DNA of 64,000 nt from Selenomonadaceae bacterium (lineage in GTDB: Bacteria > Bacillota > Negativicutes > Selenomonadales > Selenomonadaceae), in assembly GCA_024698045.1 (NCBI GenBank), contig JAILRS010000018.1, positions 62,001 through 126,000 on the forward strand. The letters run 5' to 3'. The notes beneath the pieces are model-generated. The model searched no databases. It saw only the letters and a list, made by a program, of their open reading frames with translations, and had not been told where the DNA came from. The position numbers and the translations under genes were made by a program. Shown in pieces: positions 63,443 to 64,000 of the stretch. How positions within the stretch are numbered: the stretch's first letter is position 1; each line of letters starts with the position of its first letter.

Positions 63443-64000
63443 TCAGCTGTGAGTTTCGACAATCTTTTTGGCGGCGTCCCTTACTTTATCGCGTAAATAT
63501 TTCGGCTCGATGACTTCGATACTTTCGCCGTACTGTAATGCCCAATATCTCATTGCCATCGCGTTTACCTTCACACCGATTAAAATTTTCCCGTCATTAT
63601 TCTCCATTATGTTGAAATTCTTCCCGAACCAATCTATCAGATTATCCATCATGGTTTCGGTTGTCCAAAATTTTACCCAGATACTTTTGCCGCCGAACAT
63701 ATATATATTTTCCGCCATATGCTTCGGCAAATTGAATCCGTTGACAAACGCCGGTATCTTTTCCTTCGGCTTTACATCCTCATCAAGTATGTTCATATTC
63801 GTTATCTTATCTATCCGATACTGCGAAATCGTATCGTATTCCTCGGTATTGGAAATCAAGTAATAGTGACCGTTAGACCACGCCATTTGATAAGGACTGA
63901 CTATGTAAAGTCTTTCTCTGCGCGGATGCAATTTAAAATCCGTGCCGTAACTGTTATAGACGAACGAAACTTTTTTCTTTTCCGTAATCGCGTTGTTGAG
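63443..64000 (-). CDS. WYL-domain transcriptional regulator (3' part, continues beyond the window)
   Basis: The frame is open to the right edge, so about 186 C-terminal residues are seen. Visible: KKKVSFVYNSYGTDF and RERLYIVSPYQMAWSNGHYYLI with the WYL-type strand, then NILDEDVKP and a C-terminal WCX-like part (WVKFWTTETMMDNLIDWFG, YWALQYGESIEVI). WYL regulators usually begin with a winged helix that would lie outside the window; they bind nucleic acid or nucleotides. The gene is about 420 bp from the HD gene behind a terminator. Confidence 0.82.
   Translation of the reverse strand, partial: LNNAITEKKKVSFVYNSYGTDFKLHPRRERLYIVSPYQMAWSNGHYYLISNTEEYDTISQYRIDKITNMNILDEDVKPKEKIPAFVNGFNLPKHMAENIYMFGGKSIWVKFWTTETMMDNLIDWFGKNFNIMENNDGKILIGVKVNAMAMRYWALQYGESIEVIEPKYLRDKVRDAAKKIVETHS

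Overview
The window reads as a chromosomal segment from an anaerobic diderm Firmicute of the class Negativicutes (Selenomonas or Phascolarctobacterium-like). The basis is two outer-membrane porins that carry an N-terminal SLH domain (OmpM type), a feature of that class, together with Firmicute-type ribosomal operons (zinc-binding S14, zinc-LID adenylate kinase), a YvyF-like flagellar protein, and genes fitting lactate/succinate-to-propionate fermentation (lactate permease, MeaB, PduO-type cobalamin adenosyltransferase). GC content looks mid-40s percent by eye. No rRNA, tRNA, CRISPR array, IS element or prophage was recognised. The genus assignment is inference.

Layout. 1-2.8 kb: the 3' end of a nucleotide-sugar decarboxylase, then purine genes: purM, a tiny membrane ORF with an Asp/Gly tail, and a PurN-IMP cyclohydrolase fusion that lacks the AICAR formyltransferase domain. 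2.8-10.8 kb: minus-strand housekeeping genes (serS, a UbiA prenyltransferase, a P-loop kinase, a flavin-fold protein, pnp, rodZ, rpe). 11-14.1 kb: a convergent pair of c-di-GMP proteins, one PAS/GGDEF/EAL with degenerate motifs and one REC-GGDEF that looks active. 14.3-23.5 kb: DUF2142 membrane protein, TIGR03960-type radical SAM protein, DUF389 membrane protein, TupA-like ATP-grasp protein, pyrF, glycerate kinase, YdcF-like protein and a small secreted protein. 23.7-29.1 kb: hisH, ompM, meaB, visibly shaped by a tandem duplication that left two ompM genes and dead fragments of meaB and hisH between them. 29.2-34.1 kb: YvyF-like protein, transaldolase-like aldolase, NDH-2, a secreted basic protein, DhaL and a LysR regulator.

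34.4-53.8 kb: the str (rpsL-rpsG-fusA-tuf) and S10-spc-alpha (rpsJ to rplQ) clusters, each preceded by a clear sigma-70-like promoter, with a terminator after rplQ. The order is canonical except that map is absent between adk and infA. About a third of these genes start with GTG or TTG. L16 and RpoA carry extra sequence compared with B. subtilis. 53.9-64 kb: FHA protein, AhbC/NirJ1-like radical SAM protein, secreted alpha/beta hydrolase, lactate permease with cobalamin adenosyltransferase, TVP38-type membrane protein, lgt with two overlapping small genes, an HTH protein, an HD protein and the 3' part of a WYL regulator.

Three things stand out. (1) The hisH-ompM-meaB tandem duplication, whose joint and later deletions can be read base by base and fall on short direct repeats. 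(2) The palindrome CTGCGCAG, counted by eye at 20 places where base composition predicts about one, and absent from the S10-spc-alpha cluster. (3) The purM - small ORF - purN/IMPCH arrangement, with a small acidic-tailed membrane ORF overlapping the purN start. I saw no convincing new defence or mobile system.
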